Notes under the pieces: generated by a model
The model's input: only the letters and a program-made list of their open reading frames with translations
What the model was told of the DNA's origin: nothing
The model's database searches: none
Assembly: GCA_016713785.1 (NCBI GenBank)
Contig: JADJOM010000002.1
Location: 620,001 to 684,000, forward strand
Length of the DNA: 64,000 bases
Origin: Gemmatimonadota bacterium
GTDB taxonomy: Bacteria; Gemmatimonadota; Gemmatimonadetes; Gemmatimonadales; GWC2-71-9
Direction of reading: 5' to 3'
Program-made: the position numbers and the translations under genes
Part shown: one piece after another, positions 23,818 to 32,220 of the stretch
Position numbering within the stretch: position 1 is the stretch's first letter
Layout of the letters: every line of letters starts with the position of its first letter

Positions 23818-24420
23818 ATGCCCGCGCCCGACTGGAACGAACGCTACCGCGGTCCCGAGTTCGCCTACGGCACGGAGCCCAACGACTTCCTGGTGGAGGC
23901 CGCCGGCCAGCTGCCCCCCGGCCCGGTGCTCTCGCTGGCCGAGGGGGAGGGACGGAACGGCGTGTACCTGGCGGGGCGGGGCCACCCGGTGCATGGGGTG
24001 GATGGCTCGAGCGTGGGGCTCGCCAAGGCGCGGGCGCTGGCGGCGGAGCGCGGGGTGGAGCTCACCACGGAGGTGGCCGACCTCGCGGGGTATCGCATCG
24101 CGCCGGCGGCGTGGGCGGGGATCGTCGCCATCTGGGTGCACCTGCCGCGGGAGGTGCGGGAGCCGCTCTTTGGCCAGGTGGCGGCGGGACTGCGGCCCGG
24201 CGGCGTGTTCATCCTCGAGGCGTACACGCCGGCACAGCTGGGCCGCGGCACCGGCGGGCCGCCCGATCCCGCGCTGCTCATCTCCCTCGCGGAGTGGCAG
24301 CGGCTGCTGCCGGGGCTCGAGTGGCTGGTGGCGCGCGAAGTGGAGCGGGAGGTGCGCGAGGGGCGGCTGCACGGCGGCCTGAGCGCCACGGTGCAGCTGG
24401 TGGGGCGGCGGCCGGCGTGA
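23818..24420 (+). CDS. SAM-dependent methyltransferase, class I (TehB/thiopurine-like)
   Basis: 200-residue Rossmann methyltransferase. The usual N-terminal WNERYRGPEFAYGTEPNDF precedes the SAM loop, seen as LSLAEGEGRNGVYLAG (glycine motif with the acidic start), then VDGSSVGLAKA and the later IVAIWVHLPRE and GGVFILEAYTPAQ strands. This pattern is shared by TehB-like and thiopurine-like enzymes that methylate small molecules. It lies inside the aminotransferase/oxidase operon, 31 bases after one gene and overlapping the next (GTGA). The substrate may be an amine intermediate, but nothing in the sequence proves it. Confidence 0.82.
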   Translation: MPAPDWNERYRGPEFAYGTEPNDFLVEAAGQLPPGPVLSLAEGEGRNGVYLAGRGHPVHGVDGSSVGLAKARALAAERGVELTTEVADLAGYRIAPAAWAGIVAIWVHLPREVREPLFGQVAAGLRPGGVFILEAYTPAQLGRGTGGPPDPALLISLAEWQRLLPGLEWLVAREVEREVREGRLHGGLSATVQLVGRRPA

Positions 24421-25685
24421 TCCCGGAGTCGGTCCTGTGGCGCGTGCTCTCGCCGCTGCCCACGCTGCCACCGCTCCCCGCGCTGCCCGAACGGGTGGAC
24501 CTGCTGGTGGTCGGCGCCGGCTATACCGGACTCGCGGCGGCGCGCGCGGCGGCGCAGGCGGGGGCGTCGGTGCTGGTGCTCGAGCGCGAGGCCGTTGGCG
24601 CGGGCGCCAGCAGCCGCAACGGCGGCATGGTGCTGCCGGGTTACAAGGCGGAGCTGGCCGACGTGGCGCGGCGCCACGGGCTGGCCACCGCCCGCGCGCT
24701 CTGGGAGGATTCCCTCGCGGCCATCGGCTTCGTGGAGGCGCTGGTGGCGGAGGAGGGGATCGCCTGCGACTGGCACCGGCCGGGGCACCTGACGCTCGCG
24801 GCCAAGCCGGCGCACCTGCGGGCCCTCGAGGCGAGCCGCCGCCAGCTGGCCCGCGACTTCGGCTACGAGACGCACCTGGTGGGCCCGGCCGACCTCGGCG
24901 CCGAGATCGGCTCGCGATGCTATCACGGTGGGCTGGTGGACCCCGGCGCCGGCGCCCTGCAGCCGGCCGCCTACCTCGGCGGCCTGCTCGCGGCGGCGCA
25001 GCGGGCCGGCGCGGTGGTGGCCGATGGGACCGGGGTCCGGCGCGTGGTCCGGACGCCGGAGGGGCTCCGGGTGGAGACCGGCCGGGGCCCGGTGCGCGCC
25101 GCGGAGGTGCTGGTGGCCACCAACGGCCTCACCGGGACGCTGGAGCCCTGGCTGGCCCGGCGCGTGGTGCCGGTGGGGAGCTTCATCGTCGCGACGGCGC
25201 CCCTCGACGCCGACGTGGCGGCGCGGCTGCTGCCCCGGCGGCGGATGTGCTCCGACACCCGCAACCTGCTCTACTACTTCCGGCTCTCCGCCGATGATCG
25301 GTTGGTCTTCGGGGGGCGTGCGGCGTTCGTCCCGACGGCGCTGGCGCGGAGCCGCGCGCTGCTGCAGCAGGGCATCCGGGAGGTGTTCCCGGACCTGGGC
25401 CCGGTGGCCATCGAGCATGCCTGGGGCGGCACCCTGGGCTTCACGCTGGACCACCTGCCGCACGCGGGGCGCCGAGAGGGGATCGGCTACTCGCTGGGTT
25501 ATGGCGGCCACGGGGTGGCCCTGGCGTCGTGGCTGGGCCACCAGGCGGGCCGCGCGCTGGCCGGGGCGGGTCCGTGGCCGGCGCTGGCCGGCCTCCCGTT
25601 CCCCGCGGTTCCCCTCTACGCCGGTCGGCCATGGTTTCTGCCGCTGGCGGGGGCATATTATCAGGTGAAGGACTGGCTGGCGTAG
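24417..25685 (+). CDS. FAD-dependent amine oxidase, gamma-glutamylputrescine oxidase-like (DAO family)
   Basis: 422-residue flavoprotein of the DAO family. The N-terminal dinucleotide fold is LLVVGAGYTGLAAARAAAQAG, then EREAVGAGASSRNGGMV as in PuuB-type enzymes. The substrate-domain strand is GGLVDPGAGALQPAAYLGG and the FAD end motif is SLGYGGHGVALASWLG. PuuB oxidises gamma-glutamylputrescine; relatives act on other secondary amines. Start is GTG 24417 overlapping the methyltransferase stop. With PotD, PatA and GabT nearby a polyamine substrate is reasonable, but no PuuA glutamylputrescine synthetase is in the window. Confidence 0.82.
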   Translation: MIPESVLWRVLSPLPTLPPLPALPERVDLLVVGAGYTGLAAARAAAQAGASVLVLEREAVGAGASSRNGGMVLPGYKAELADVARRHGLATARALWEDSLAAIGFVEALVAEEGIACDWHRPGHLTLAAKPAHLRALEASRRQLARDFGYETHLVGPADLGAEIGSRCYHGGLVDPGAGALQPAAYLGGLLAAAQRAGAVVADGTGVRRVVRTPEGLRVETGRGPVRAAEVLVATNGLTGTLEPWLARRVVPVGSFIVATAPLDADVAARLLPRRRMCSDTRNLLYYFRLSADDRLVFGGRAAFVPTALARSRALLQQGIREVFPDLGPVAIEHAWGGTLGFTLDHLPHAGRREGIGYSLGYGGHGVALASWLGHQAGRALAGAGPWPALAGLPFPAVPLYAGRPWFLPLAGAYYQVKDWLA

Positions 25686-25739
25686 CACGCCGTCGCCTCC
25701 CCCACCGGCGATCGCCCGCCTCACCCCGAGGAACGCGAC

Positions 25740-26873
25740 ATGGCCGATCCCCGCACCATCGACCGCCTGCTGCAGGACGTCGCCGCCGGCCGGCTGAGCC
25801 GGCGCGCCTTCGTGGCGCGCGCGGGGGCGCTGGGGCTCGGCCTCTCGGCCATCGGCTCCCTGCTGGCCGGCTGCGGCCGCGACAAGGCCGACCCGCCGCC
25901 CGGCGAGGCGCCGCTCGGCGCGATCGAGCCCGAGCTCACCATCGCCAACTGGTCCGACTACATCGCGCCCGACACGATCACGAACTTCGAGCGGGAGTTC
26001 GGCGTCCGGGTGACCTACGAGACCTACGAAAGCAACGAGGAGCTGCTGCAGCGGCTGGCGGGCGTCGGCGCGCCGGTCGACGTGGCGTTCCCCACCAACT
26101 ACGCCGTGACCACCCTGGCCGCCACCGGGCTGCTGGCGCCGCTCCGGCGCGCCTACCTGCCCAACATGACCAACCTGGCGCCGACCTTCGTCAACCCGGT
26201 GTTCGACCCCGACAACGTCTACTCCATCGCCTACCAGTGGGGCACCACCGGATTCGCCTACCGCAGCGACAAGGTCCCGGGGACGCCGGACAGCTGGGGC
26301 ATCTTCCTCGACGGCCGCTACAAGGGCCGCATGACCCAGATGGACGAGATGCGCGCCTGCCTCGGCGCCTGGCTCCGGTACCGGGGGGCCTCGCTCAACT
26401 CGAGCGAGCCCACGGACCTTGCCCAGGCCCGCAGCGACGCCCTCGCCGCGCGGCGCAACCTCAAGGGATACGTCTCGGCACCGGTGAAGGGGCAGCTGAT
26501 CAGCGGGGACGTGTGGGTGGCGCAGCTGTGGAACGGCGACACCGCGCAGGCACAGGCGAAGGAGCCGTCCATCCGCTACGTGCTGCCCAAGGAGGGGAGC
26601 GACATCTGGACGGATTCGATGGTGCTGCCCGCGGCGGGCACCCACCCCCGCGCGGCGCACGAGTTCCTCAACTACATCCTGCGCCCCGAGGTGGGCGCGG
26701 CGATCGCCAACACCACCGGCTACGGCTCGCCCAACCAGGCGGCGCTGGCCAGCATGACCAACCCGCTGCCCTACCCCACGGCCGCGGAGTTCCAGCGGCT
26801 GGAGTACGAGCGGACGCTGGGCGACGCGGGGCCGATGTGGGAGCAGATCTGGCAGGAGCTGCAGTCGGCCTAG
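25740..26873 (+). CDS. potD: Spermidine/putrescine-binding lipoprotein, PotD type
   Basis: Solute-binding protein of a polyamine ABC transporter, 377 residues. A twin-arginine SRRAFVARAG segment is followed by a hydrophobic stretch and a lipobox (GSLLAGC), so it may be a Tat-exported lipoprotein. Mature features: LTIANWSDYIAPDTITNFE, VTYETYESNEELL and VDVAFPTNYAV, which are typical of PotD/PotF, and IADWxx-type strands such as ISGDVWVAQLWNGD. It lies between the PuuB-like oxidase and PatA. The permease and ATPase genes (PotABC) are absent from the window, so they must be elsewhere or the protein works as a sensor. Confidence 0.88.
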   Translation: MADPRTIDRLLQDVAAGRLSRRAFVARAGALGLGLSAIGSLLAGCGRDKADPPPGEAPLGAIEPELTIANWSDYIAPDTITNFEREFGVRVTYETYESNEELLQRLAGVGAPVDVAFPTNYAVTTLAATGLLAPLRRAYLPNMTNLAPTFVNPVFDPDNVYSIAYQWGTTGFAYRSDKVPGTPDSWGIFLDGRYKGRMTQMDEMRACLGAWLRYRGASLNSSEPTDLAQARSDALAARRNLKGYVSAPVKGQLISGDVWVAQLWNGDTAQAQAKEPSIRYVLPKEGSDIWTDSMVLPAAGTHPRAAHEFLNYILRPEVGAAIANTTGYGSPNQAALASMTNPLPYPTAAEFQRLEYERTLGDAGPMWEQIWQELQSA

Positions 26874-26945
26874 CGCGGCGGCCGGCCACCCGATGGCGCG
26901 CGCGGAGACGCGCGCGGACTTCACCCTGAAAGGAGCGCCGATGAA

Positions 26946-28292
26946 TTGCGGTTACCGAATGACGACGTCCTGAAGCTCAGCCGGCGGTACCTGGACCTGA
27001 TCGGTGGGCGGGCCATGGCCACCGACGAGAAGGAAGCGTTCATCGCGGAGACGGTGGACAGCTACGAGAAGTACGTCAATCGCGGGTTCCTCACCTACCG
27101 CAAGTCGGTGACCCAGGCGGGGCAGTTCGCGGCCCTCGAGTGGTCCGGCCAGGGCTCCATCCTCACCGACCTGCTCGGCCGCCAGTACATCGACTGCCTG
27201 GGCGGCTACGGCATCTTCTCCGCCGGCATCAACCACCCGAAGATCGTCAAGGCGGTGCAGGACCAGATGGGGCGCATGGCGCTCAACAGCCAGGAGCTGC
27301 TCGAGCCGTGGCGCGCCGGGCTGGCCCGGCTGCTGGCCGCGGTGACCCCGGGCGAGCTCGGCTGCTGCTTCTTCATCAACAACGGCACCGACGCCATCGA
27401 GGGCGCGATCAAGCTGGCCCGCCTCTACACCCGGCGGAACACCTTCATCTCCACCCTGGGCGGCTTCCACGGGAAGTCCATGGGCTCCCTGTCGCTGATG
27501 GGGAAGGCGAGCTTCCGCGAGCCGTTCGAGCGGGGGCTGCAGGACGTGCGCTTCGTGCCCTACGGCGACGCCGACGCGCTCGACCAGCAGATGTGCATCC
27601 TCGAGGCGGTGGGCCAGCTGCCGGCGGCGGTGGTGCTGGAGCCGGTGCAGGGCGAGGCGGGCGGCGTGGCGCCGCCGCCGGGCTACCTGCAGCGCGTGCG
27701 CGAGATCTGCACCCGGCACGGAAGCCTGTTCATCGCCGACGAGATCCAGACCGGCATGGGCCGCACCGGCACGCTGTGGGGCGTGGACCACGAGGGCGTG
27801 ACGCCCGACATCATGTGCATGGGCAAGTCGCTGGGCGGCGGGGTGATGCCGCTGGCGGCGTTCGTGGCCACCCCGACCATCTGGGAGGTGATGATCCCCA
27901 ACCCGATCATCCACTCCACCACCTTCGGCGGCAACCCGATCGCCTGCGCGGCGGGCATCGCCGCGATCACGGTGACCCTCGAGGAGGACCTCCCCGGCCA
28001 GGCGCGGGTCAAGGGGGAGTACCTCCTGCGCGAGCTCGGCACGCTGCAGCGGAAGTACCCCCACATCCTCACCGGCACCCAGGGGCGCGGGCTGCTGATC
28101 GGCATGACCTTCCCCACCGACGAGATCGGCTACCAGTGCGCGGCCGGGCTGTTCAAGCGGGGGGTGCTGGTGGCGGGGACCTACTCCAAGGCGCGGACCA
28201 TCCGGATCGAGCCGCCCCTCGGCATCGAGCAGGCGCTGCTGGGCGAGATGCTGACGCGGCTGGAGGAGACGTTCAAGGAGATCGGGCGGTAG
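26946..28292 (+). CDS. patA: Putrescine aminotransferase (class III)
   Basis: PLP transaminase of about 448 residues that converts putrescine plus 2-oxoglutarate to aminobutyraldehyde and glutamate. It follows the E. coli YgjG/PatA pattern throughout: VNRGFLTYRKSVTQAGQF, FIDCLGGYGIF-like start, NSQELLEPWRAGLA, ADEIQTGMGRTG, CMGKSLGGGVMPLAA (Schiff-base Lys), TTFGGNPIACAAG and the final AGTYSKARTIRIEPPL. Start is uncertain: the good AGGAG is five bases from ATG 26941, which opens a ten-codon dead-end frame. The enzyme frame has TTG 26946 (used here) or ATG 27015. A one-base error near the start is possible. It ends in an octamer repeat/hairpin. Confidence 0.87.
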   Translation: MRLPNDDVLKLSRRYLDLIGGRAMATDEKEAFIAETVDSYEKYVNRGFLTYRKSVTQAGQFAALEWSGQGSILTDLLGRQYIDCLGGYGIFSAGINHPKIVKAVQDQMGRMALNSQELLEPWRAGLARLLAAVTPGELGCCFFINNGTDAIEGAIKLARLYTRRNTFISTLGGFHGKSMGSLSLMGKASFREPFERGLQDVRFVPYGDADALDQQMCILEAVGQLPAAVVLEPVQGEAGGVAPPPGYLQRVREICTRHGSLFIADEIQTGMGRTGTLWGVDHEGVTPDIMCMGKSLGGGVMPLAAFVATPTIWEVMIPNPIIHSTTFGGNPIACAAGIAAITVTLEEDLPGQARVKGEYLLRELGTLQRKYPHILTGTQGRGLLIGMTFPTDEIGYQCAAGLFKRGVLVAGTYSKARTIRIEPPLGIEQALLGEMLTRLEETFKEIGR

Positions 28293-28385
28293 GGCGGTAG
28301 GGCGGTAACAAGGCGACCCCCCGGGATGCTCTCCGGGGGGTCGCTCGCGTGGAGTGTACCGCCTTACCGCCTTACCGCCCTACCG
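28284..28385. terminator. Hairpin nested in inverted octamer repeats
   Basis: A 12-bp stem GCGACCCCCCGG / CCGGGGGGTCGC (28313-28324 and 28333-28344, loop 8) lies between three GGGCGGTA units on the left (28284-28308) and about three inverted TACCGCC(C/T) units on the right (28357-28385). It separates convergent patA and porin genes. The octamers match those at 4715-4808. Confidence 0.82.
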
Positions 28386-29210
28386 TTACTCCTCCGCCTC
28401 GCCGCCGAACGCCTTGCTCCAGCTGATCGTCACGCCGCCCCAGATCTTGGTGTCCTTCTGGTTGACGCCGGTGTTGGTCAGCTTGGTGACCTTGGTGGCG
28501 TCGTCGCCGCTGAACTGGAAGTGCAGGGCCGGGGTGATCGACAGCGGGCCCGCGGTCAGGTCGATGGAGGCCGAGAGGTCGAGGTGGGTGAAGCCGTTGT
28601 CGGCGAAGTTGGAGGTGAAGTCGTCGGCGCTCGGGTCCATGTTGTTGCTGAAGCCGCCGAGGGCGCCGAGGTTGAGGGTGGTGGCGCCGAGCGGGATGCC
28701 GTGCGACACGCTGCCCTCGACGTACAGGCCCTTCACCTTGTCCACGTCATAGTAGACGGCGAGGCTGGGTGAGAGCGGGGCGTCGAGCCCGACCTTGCCG
28801 TAGACCTCGACGGTGTTGAAGTCGCTGGTGATGCCGGGGGCGTCGTTGGGGTAGATGTAGCCCACGCCGCCGAGGGCGATCGACGCCTTGCCGGCGCTGA
28901 AGCCGAGCTCCACCGCGGGGTCGAACTCGGAGAGATTCATGCTGCTGCCGCCGCCCTGCGCGATGTCGCTGGAGCCGTCGTAGGTGCCGACGTCCACGTT
29001 GGCCCAGCCGCTGAAGGTCAGCGACGCGGGGCCGAGCGGGAAGGAGAGGTACGCGTAGGGCTGGACCACCGGCTTGTTGGTGAGGGACAGGCCGCGCCAC
29101 ACATAGCTGCTGTAGGCGGAGGCGCTGAGGCCGAACTCGGTCTGGCCGGCCGCCGGCGCGGCGGTGGCCAGCGCGGCCAGGACGCCACCAAGGACGAATG
29201 CACGCTTCAT
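28386..29210 (-). CDS. TorF-like putative outer-membrane porin
   Basis: 274-residue outer-membrane beta-barrel candidate. The signal peptide (VLGGVLAALATAAPAAGQ) is followed by FGLSASAYSSYVWRGLSLTN, the typical opening of the TorF family of putative porins. Alternating aromatic/glycine strands follow to the end (WGGVTISWSKAF). The C-terminal residues EAEE do not end in the usual aromatic, though the last strand finishes in F just before. Function in small-molecule uptake is only predicted. The gene stands alone, terminating into the octamer hairpin. Confidence 0.8.
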   Translation of the reverse strand: MKRAFVLGGVLAALATAAPAAGQTEFGLSASAYSSYVWRGLSLTNKPVVQPYAYLSFPLGPASLTFSGWANVDVGTYDGSSDIAQGGGSSMNLSEFDPAVELGFSAGKASIALGGVGYIYPNDAPGITSDFNTVEVYGKVGLDAPLSPSLAVYYDVDKVKGLYVEGSVSHGIPLGATTLNLGALGGFSNNMDPSADDFTSNFADNGFTHLDLSASIDLTAGPLSITPALHFQFSGDDATKVTKLTNTGVNQKDTKIWGGVTISWSKAFGGEAEE

Positions 29211-29344
29211 CGGTTTTCCTCGCTGAGTGAAGGGGGTACAGCTGGCCCGAAAAGACGACTGGCACGCCCCCAGGCGCGGACAGCTTCATGTTACCCTGAA
29301 TACGCTGCCAAGCAAGCCCCGTCGCCTTATACTTTCCATACCCC

Positions 29345-30730
29345 ATGCTCATGCCGCCCGACCCCACCGCCCCCTTCGGGGAGCTGCTTGGTCACCTGGT
29401 CCTCGTGCTCCGTTCCAGCCCGGAGCGGCAGGACCTGGTCCAGGCCGCGCTGGCCGCGCTGGTGGCCCGGGCGGCGCATGGCGCGGCCCGGATCGAGGCC
29501 GGGATCGAGAATTCCTGGGCCGTCGATGGGGATACCCTCAAGGAACGGCTACAACATCGTCGGGTGGACAGCATTTCTGTCGCCCGGGCGGCGCCGGGGC
29601 CCGAGCTGCTGGCGCTGGCCCAGGCGCTGGCGGATGACCAGGGGCCGCTGCCCGCCTCCACCCACATCCAGGTGGCCCTGGTCACGGCGCCGGTTCCCGT
29701 CGAGCGCCCCCTCGAGCGGATGGCCGCCTCGGATCCCGCGCTGCCCACCGTGCCGCGCGCCCGGCCCGGCGACCAGCTGGCCGGGGTGGTGGAGGGGATC
29801 CTGCGCGAGCTCGAGGGCGCGGTGCGGAAGGAGCAGTGGCACACCGTGCTGCACAACGCGCAGGCCGCACTCCGGCTGTTCCCCGGCATGGGGGAGGAGG
29901 TGCGCCGGCCCTTCGCGATCGCCGTGAAGCGGCTGCTCTCCCGGGCGGTGGTGGAGCAGCTCATCGAGCAGGCGTACCGGATCCCCGAGGAGCAGGCCCG
30001 CACCGCGGAGGTGCTGCGCGCCGGCGGGCTCCCCGCCGCGGAGCAGGTGCTCGAGGTGCTCCGGCGCGGCGGCGCGGTGGGGCCACGCGCCTTCCTGCTG
30101 GACGCCGTGGGGGGGATGCCCGAGGCCTTCCCGATGGTGGCGCCCCTCGCGAAGAGCGCCCAGCCGGCGGAGGCCTGGCTCGGCGTGGAGCTGCTGGGCC
30201 GCCTCGGCGTGGCCGACGCCATCCCGCTGCTGCGCGAGCGGGTCACCGACGCCGACGAGAAGGTGCGCCACGCGGCGATCGACGCCCTGGGCCGGTTCCG
30301 CGAGAAGGGGGCGGTGGAGCCGCTCCGGCAGGCGCTGGCGCACCTCTCCCCCGAGACCCGGGCACGCGCGGGGCGGGCGCTCGCCGCACGGGGCGTGAGC
30401 CAGCGGTCCTCGGGCGGCATCGCCATGCCGCTCTTTGCCGCCTTCGAGGTGGAGAAGGACCCGGTGGCCTGGCAGGACCTGCTCGAGACCCTGGTGCGGC
30501 TCGACGCGGCGGAGGTGACGGCCGCGCTGGCGCGGGTGGCGCTGGAACGGCGCGGGTTCCTGCGCTTCGGCGCGGGCGATGCGCGGCGGCAGCTGGCGAT
30601 CGTGCGCGCGCTGGGGGAGCGGGGGAGTCCCGCGGCCCGGCAGGCGCTGGAACGGATCGCGGCGGAGGGCCGGGGGGAGGTCGGGGAGGCGGCGCGCGCG
30701 GCGCTGTCGCGTCCCCCCGCGGCGCCCTAG
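29345..30730 (+). CDS. HEAT-repeat protein
   Basis: 461-residue, alanine-rich helical protein. HEAT/armadillo-type repeats are clear at about 265-345 (PAEAWLGVELLGRLGVADAI, VRHAAIDALGRFREKGAVEP) and again near the C-terminus. No signal peptide or enzyme motif is seen. HEAT proteins act as scaffolds; no specific partner can be named. A TATACT -10 lies 11 bases before the ATG, so the leader is very short. Its TAG shares the bases CTAG (30727-30730) with the stop of the convergent gene. Confidence 0.75.
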   Translation: MLMPPDPTAPFGELLGHLVLVLRSSPERQDLVQAALAALVARAAHGAARIEAGIENSWAVDGDTLKERLQHRRVDSISVARAAPGPELLALAQALADDQGPLPASTHIQVALVTAPVPVERPLERMAASDPALPTVPRARPGDQLAGVVEGILRELEGAVRKEQWHTVLHNAQAALRLFPGMGEEVRRPFAIAVKRLLSRAVVEQLIEQAYRIPEEQARTAEVLRAGGLPAAEQVLEVLRRGGAVGPRAFLLDAVGGMPEAFPMVAPLAKSAQPAEAWLGVELLGRLGVADAIPLLRERVTDADEKVRHAAIDALGRFREKGAVEPLRQALAHLSPETRARAGRALAARGVSQRSSGGIAMPLFAAFEVEKDPVAWQDLLETLVRLDAAEVTAALARVALERRGFLRFGAGDARRQLAIVRALGERGSPAARQALERIAAEGRGEVGEAARAALSRPPAAP

Positions 30731-31338
30731 GGGGCGGGCTGCACCGCGAACGACTCGAGCTGGACCGAGAGATTGTGATTGAGCCGGATCCCGGCCACGC
30801 CGCTGGTCTCGAGGGCGCTCCGCGCGCCGCTCCACACCTCGGTCCCGTTCACCAGGAAGCGCACCTGGTCCGCCGCCACGATCACGCGCAGCACATTCGT
30901 GGCCGGCCCCCCCGGCTTCGCCGCCACGATCGCCGGGCTGGGGCGCCAGTCGCCGGCCACGTCCGAGACCGCCGCCCCGCGCCGGAGCTTCACCTTCCAG
31001 CGGCCGTCCCCGCGGACCAGGAAGTAGCTGTACCGCTGCCCCGCCGCACCCAGGTCCCGCCCCCCGATGAACACCCCGAAGGCCTCCTGGTGGGCGCCGG
31101 AGCCCGGGAAGAGCTGCAGCCGGGCGGTGACGGTGTAGCTGCCGCTGGCGCTGTCCGCGGCCCGGGAGAGGATCGAGGCGGGTCCCGAGGTGAAGCGCCA
31201 CCCGGGTGCGCGGGCCTCGACCCGGACCTCCGCGGGCCGGGCCGAACCGTCGGGCCGGACCGTCCAGGGGGCCTGGGCCGCCACCGGCAGGGCGAGGGCG
31301 GCGGCCAGCAGGAGCGTGGGGAGGGGGGAGGGGCGCAT
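30727..31338 (-). CDS. Secreted protein, DUF1080/LamG-like beta-sandwich
   Basis: 203 residues with signal peptide (LPTLLLAAALALPVAAQA). The mature part has alternating beta strands: GSYTVTARLQLF, EAFGVFIGGRDL, YSYFLVRGDGRWKVKLR, NVLRVIVAADQVRFLVNGTEV. These resemble concanavalin-like or DUF1080 domains that bind carbohydrate, but no catalytic residues can be pointed to. ATG 31338 gives the signal peptide at the very start; a longer upstream frame is rejected. Stops of this and the HEAT gene overlap. Confidence 0.65.
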   Translation of the reverse strand: MRPSPLPTLLLAAALALPVAAQAPWTVRPDGSARPAEVRVEARAPGWRFTSGPASILSRAADSASGSYTVTARLQLFPGSGAHQEAFGVFIGGRDLGAAGQRYSYFLVRGDGRWKVKLRRGAAVSDVAGDWRPSPAIVAAKPGGPATNVLRVIVAADQVRFLVNGTEVWSGARSALETSGVAGIRLNHNLSVQLESFAVQPAP

Positions 31339-31426
31339 GGGGAGGGCCTCGGTGGTTGAATGCCGGCCCGGGAATGGGTAACGTATGGGCTGGCGGTCCA
31401 CCCTACACTATATCGGCCCGGGTCTC

Positions 31427-31612
31427 ATGGAAATCATCGGTCGCGTGTTCGCGGGTATCGGCGCGGCGGGCGTGCTGTGCGCCCTCACCTTCGTGTCGGT
31501 CCTGATCGGCGTCATCATCCACGGGATGGTGATCCTGATGGCCGGCCAGCCGATCGATGACTACTTCCGCAAGCAGGGCGAGGACGTCTACGAGCCTGGG
31601 TCGGCGCGCTAG
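31427..31612 (+). CDS. Small single-pass or hairpin membrane protein
   Basis: 61 residues, almost entirely one long hydrophobic segment (GIGAAGVLCALTFVSVLIGV then IIHGMVILMAG), followed by a charged tail (DDYFRKQGEDVYEP). No family recognised. The reading is kept because a hydrophobic block with a polar tail is preserved in frame, and a TACACTAT-like -10 lies 20 bases upstream. It may still be a chance frame. Confidence 0.5.
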   Translation: MEIIGRVFAGIGAAGVLCALTFVSVLIGVIIHGMVILMAGQPIDDYFRKQGEDVYEPGSAR

Positions 31613-31639
31613 GCGGTCGGCCGGGCCGGGCGGCCACCC

Positions 31640-32011
31640 TCAGCCGCCGGTCTCCGGCGCGTGTTCCTCGGCATGGGCCTCCGGAATGGAGGCCTTTTTC
31701 ACGGCCGCCTCGTAGCTCGCGCGGACGCTGCCGAGGCAGTCCCGGAGGCCGCGGATCTTCACCTGCAGCCCGCCGCCGCGGCGGGCGGTGGAGGCCATGG
31801 CGCTCAGCGTCTCCGCCAGCGCGTTGATGCTGAGCTGGGAGGCCCCGGCCTTCATCTCGTCGAGCACCCGGATCATGCCCCGGACCGCGGTCTCGTCGAG
31901 GTTCGGGTTGTGCATCTGCTCGAGCACCGAGTTGACCCGGGCGAGCTTGGGCGGGAGCAGCTCCAGGAAGGCGAGCTGCGACTGCTGCTTGGACGACAGT
32001 TTGAGGGCCAT
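31640..32011 (-). CDS. Small helical protein of unknown function
   Basis: 123 residues, soluble, mostly helical with heptad-like spacing (SQLAFLELLPPKLARVNSVL, MIRVLDEMKAGASQLSINAL). It could form a helical bundle similar in size to Hpt or PhoU-like domains, but no His phospho-site context (HxxKG) is seen. A TATATT -10 lies five bases before the ATG, suggesting a leaderless transcript and supporting this start over the long upstream extension. It diverges from the RND pump operon. Confidence 0.65.
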   Translation of the reverse strand: MALKLSSKQQSQLAFLELLPPKLARVNSVLEQMHNPNLDETAVRGMIRVLDEMKAGASQLSINALAETLSAMASTARRGGGLQVKIRGLRDCLGSVRASYEAAVKKASIPEAHAEEHAPETGG

Positions 32012-32220
32012 CGCCCAATATACCCGCGGCCCCGGGGCGGCGGACCGAAATCTGGCCGCACTCGCGCGGGGGGCGGATCGGGAGTACCTTGCCCCCCGCT
32101 TGAAACCCGAAGATCCGGCGTCCGTCTGGTCGCCGACCCCTGCAGGCTCATGCTTTTGTCGGCCCCCTCCCGCCCCGAACCCGGCCGGGAGGCCGGTCCC
32201 CCTCACCCCGCGGGCGCCGC

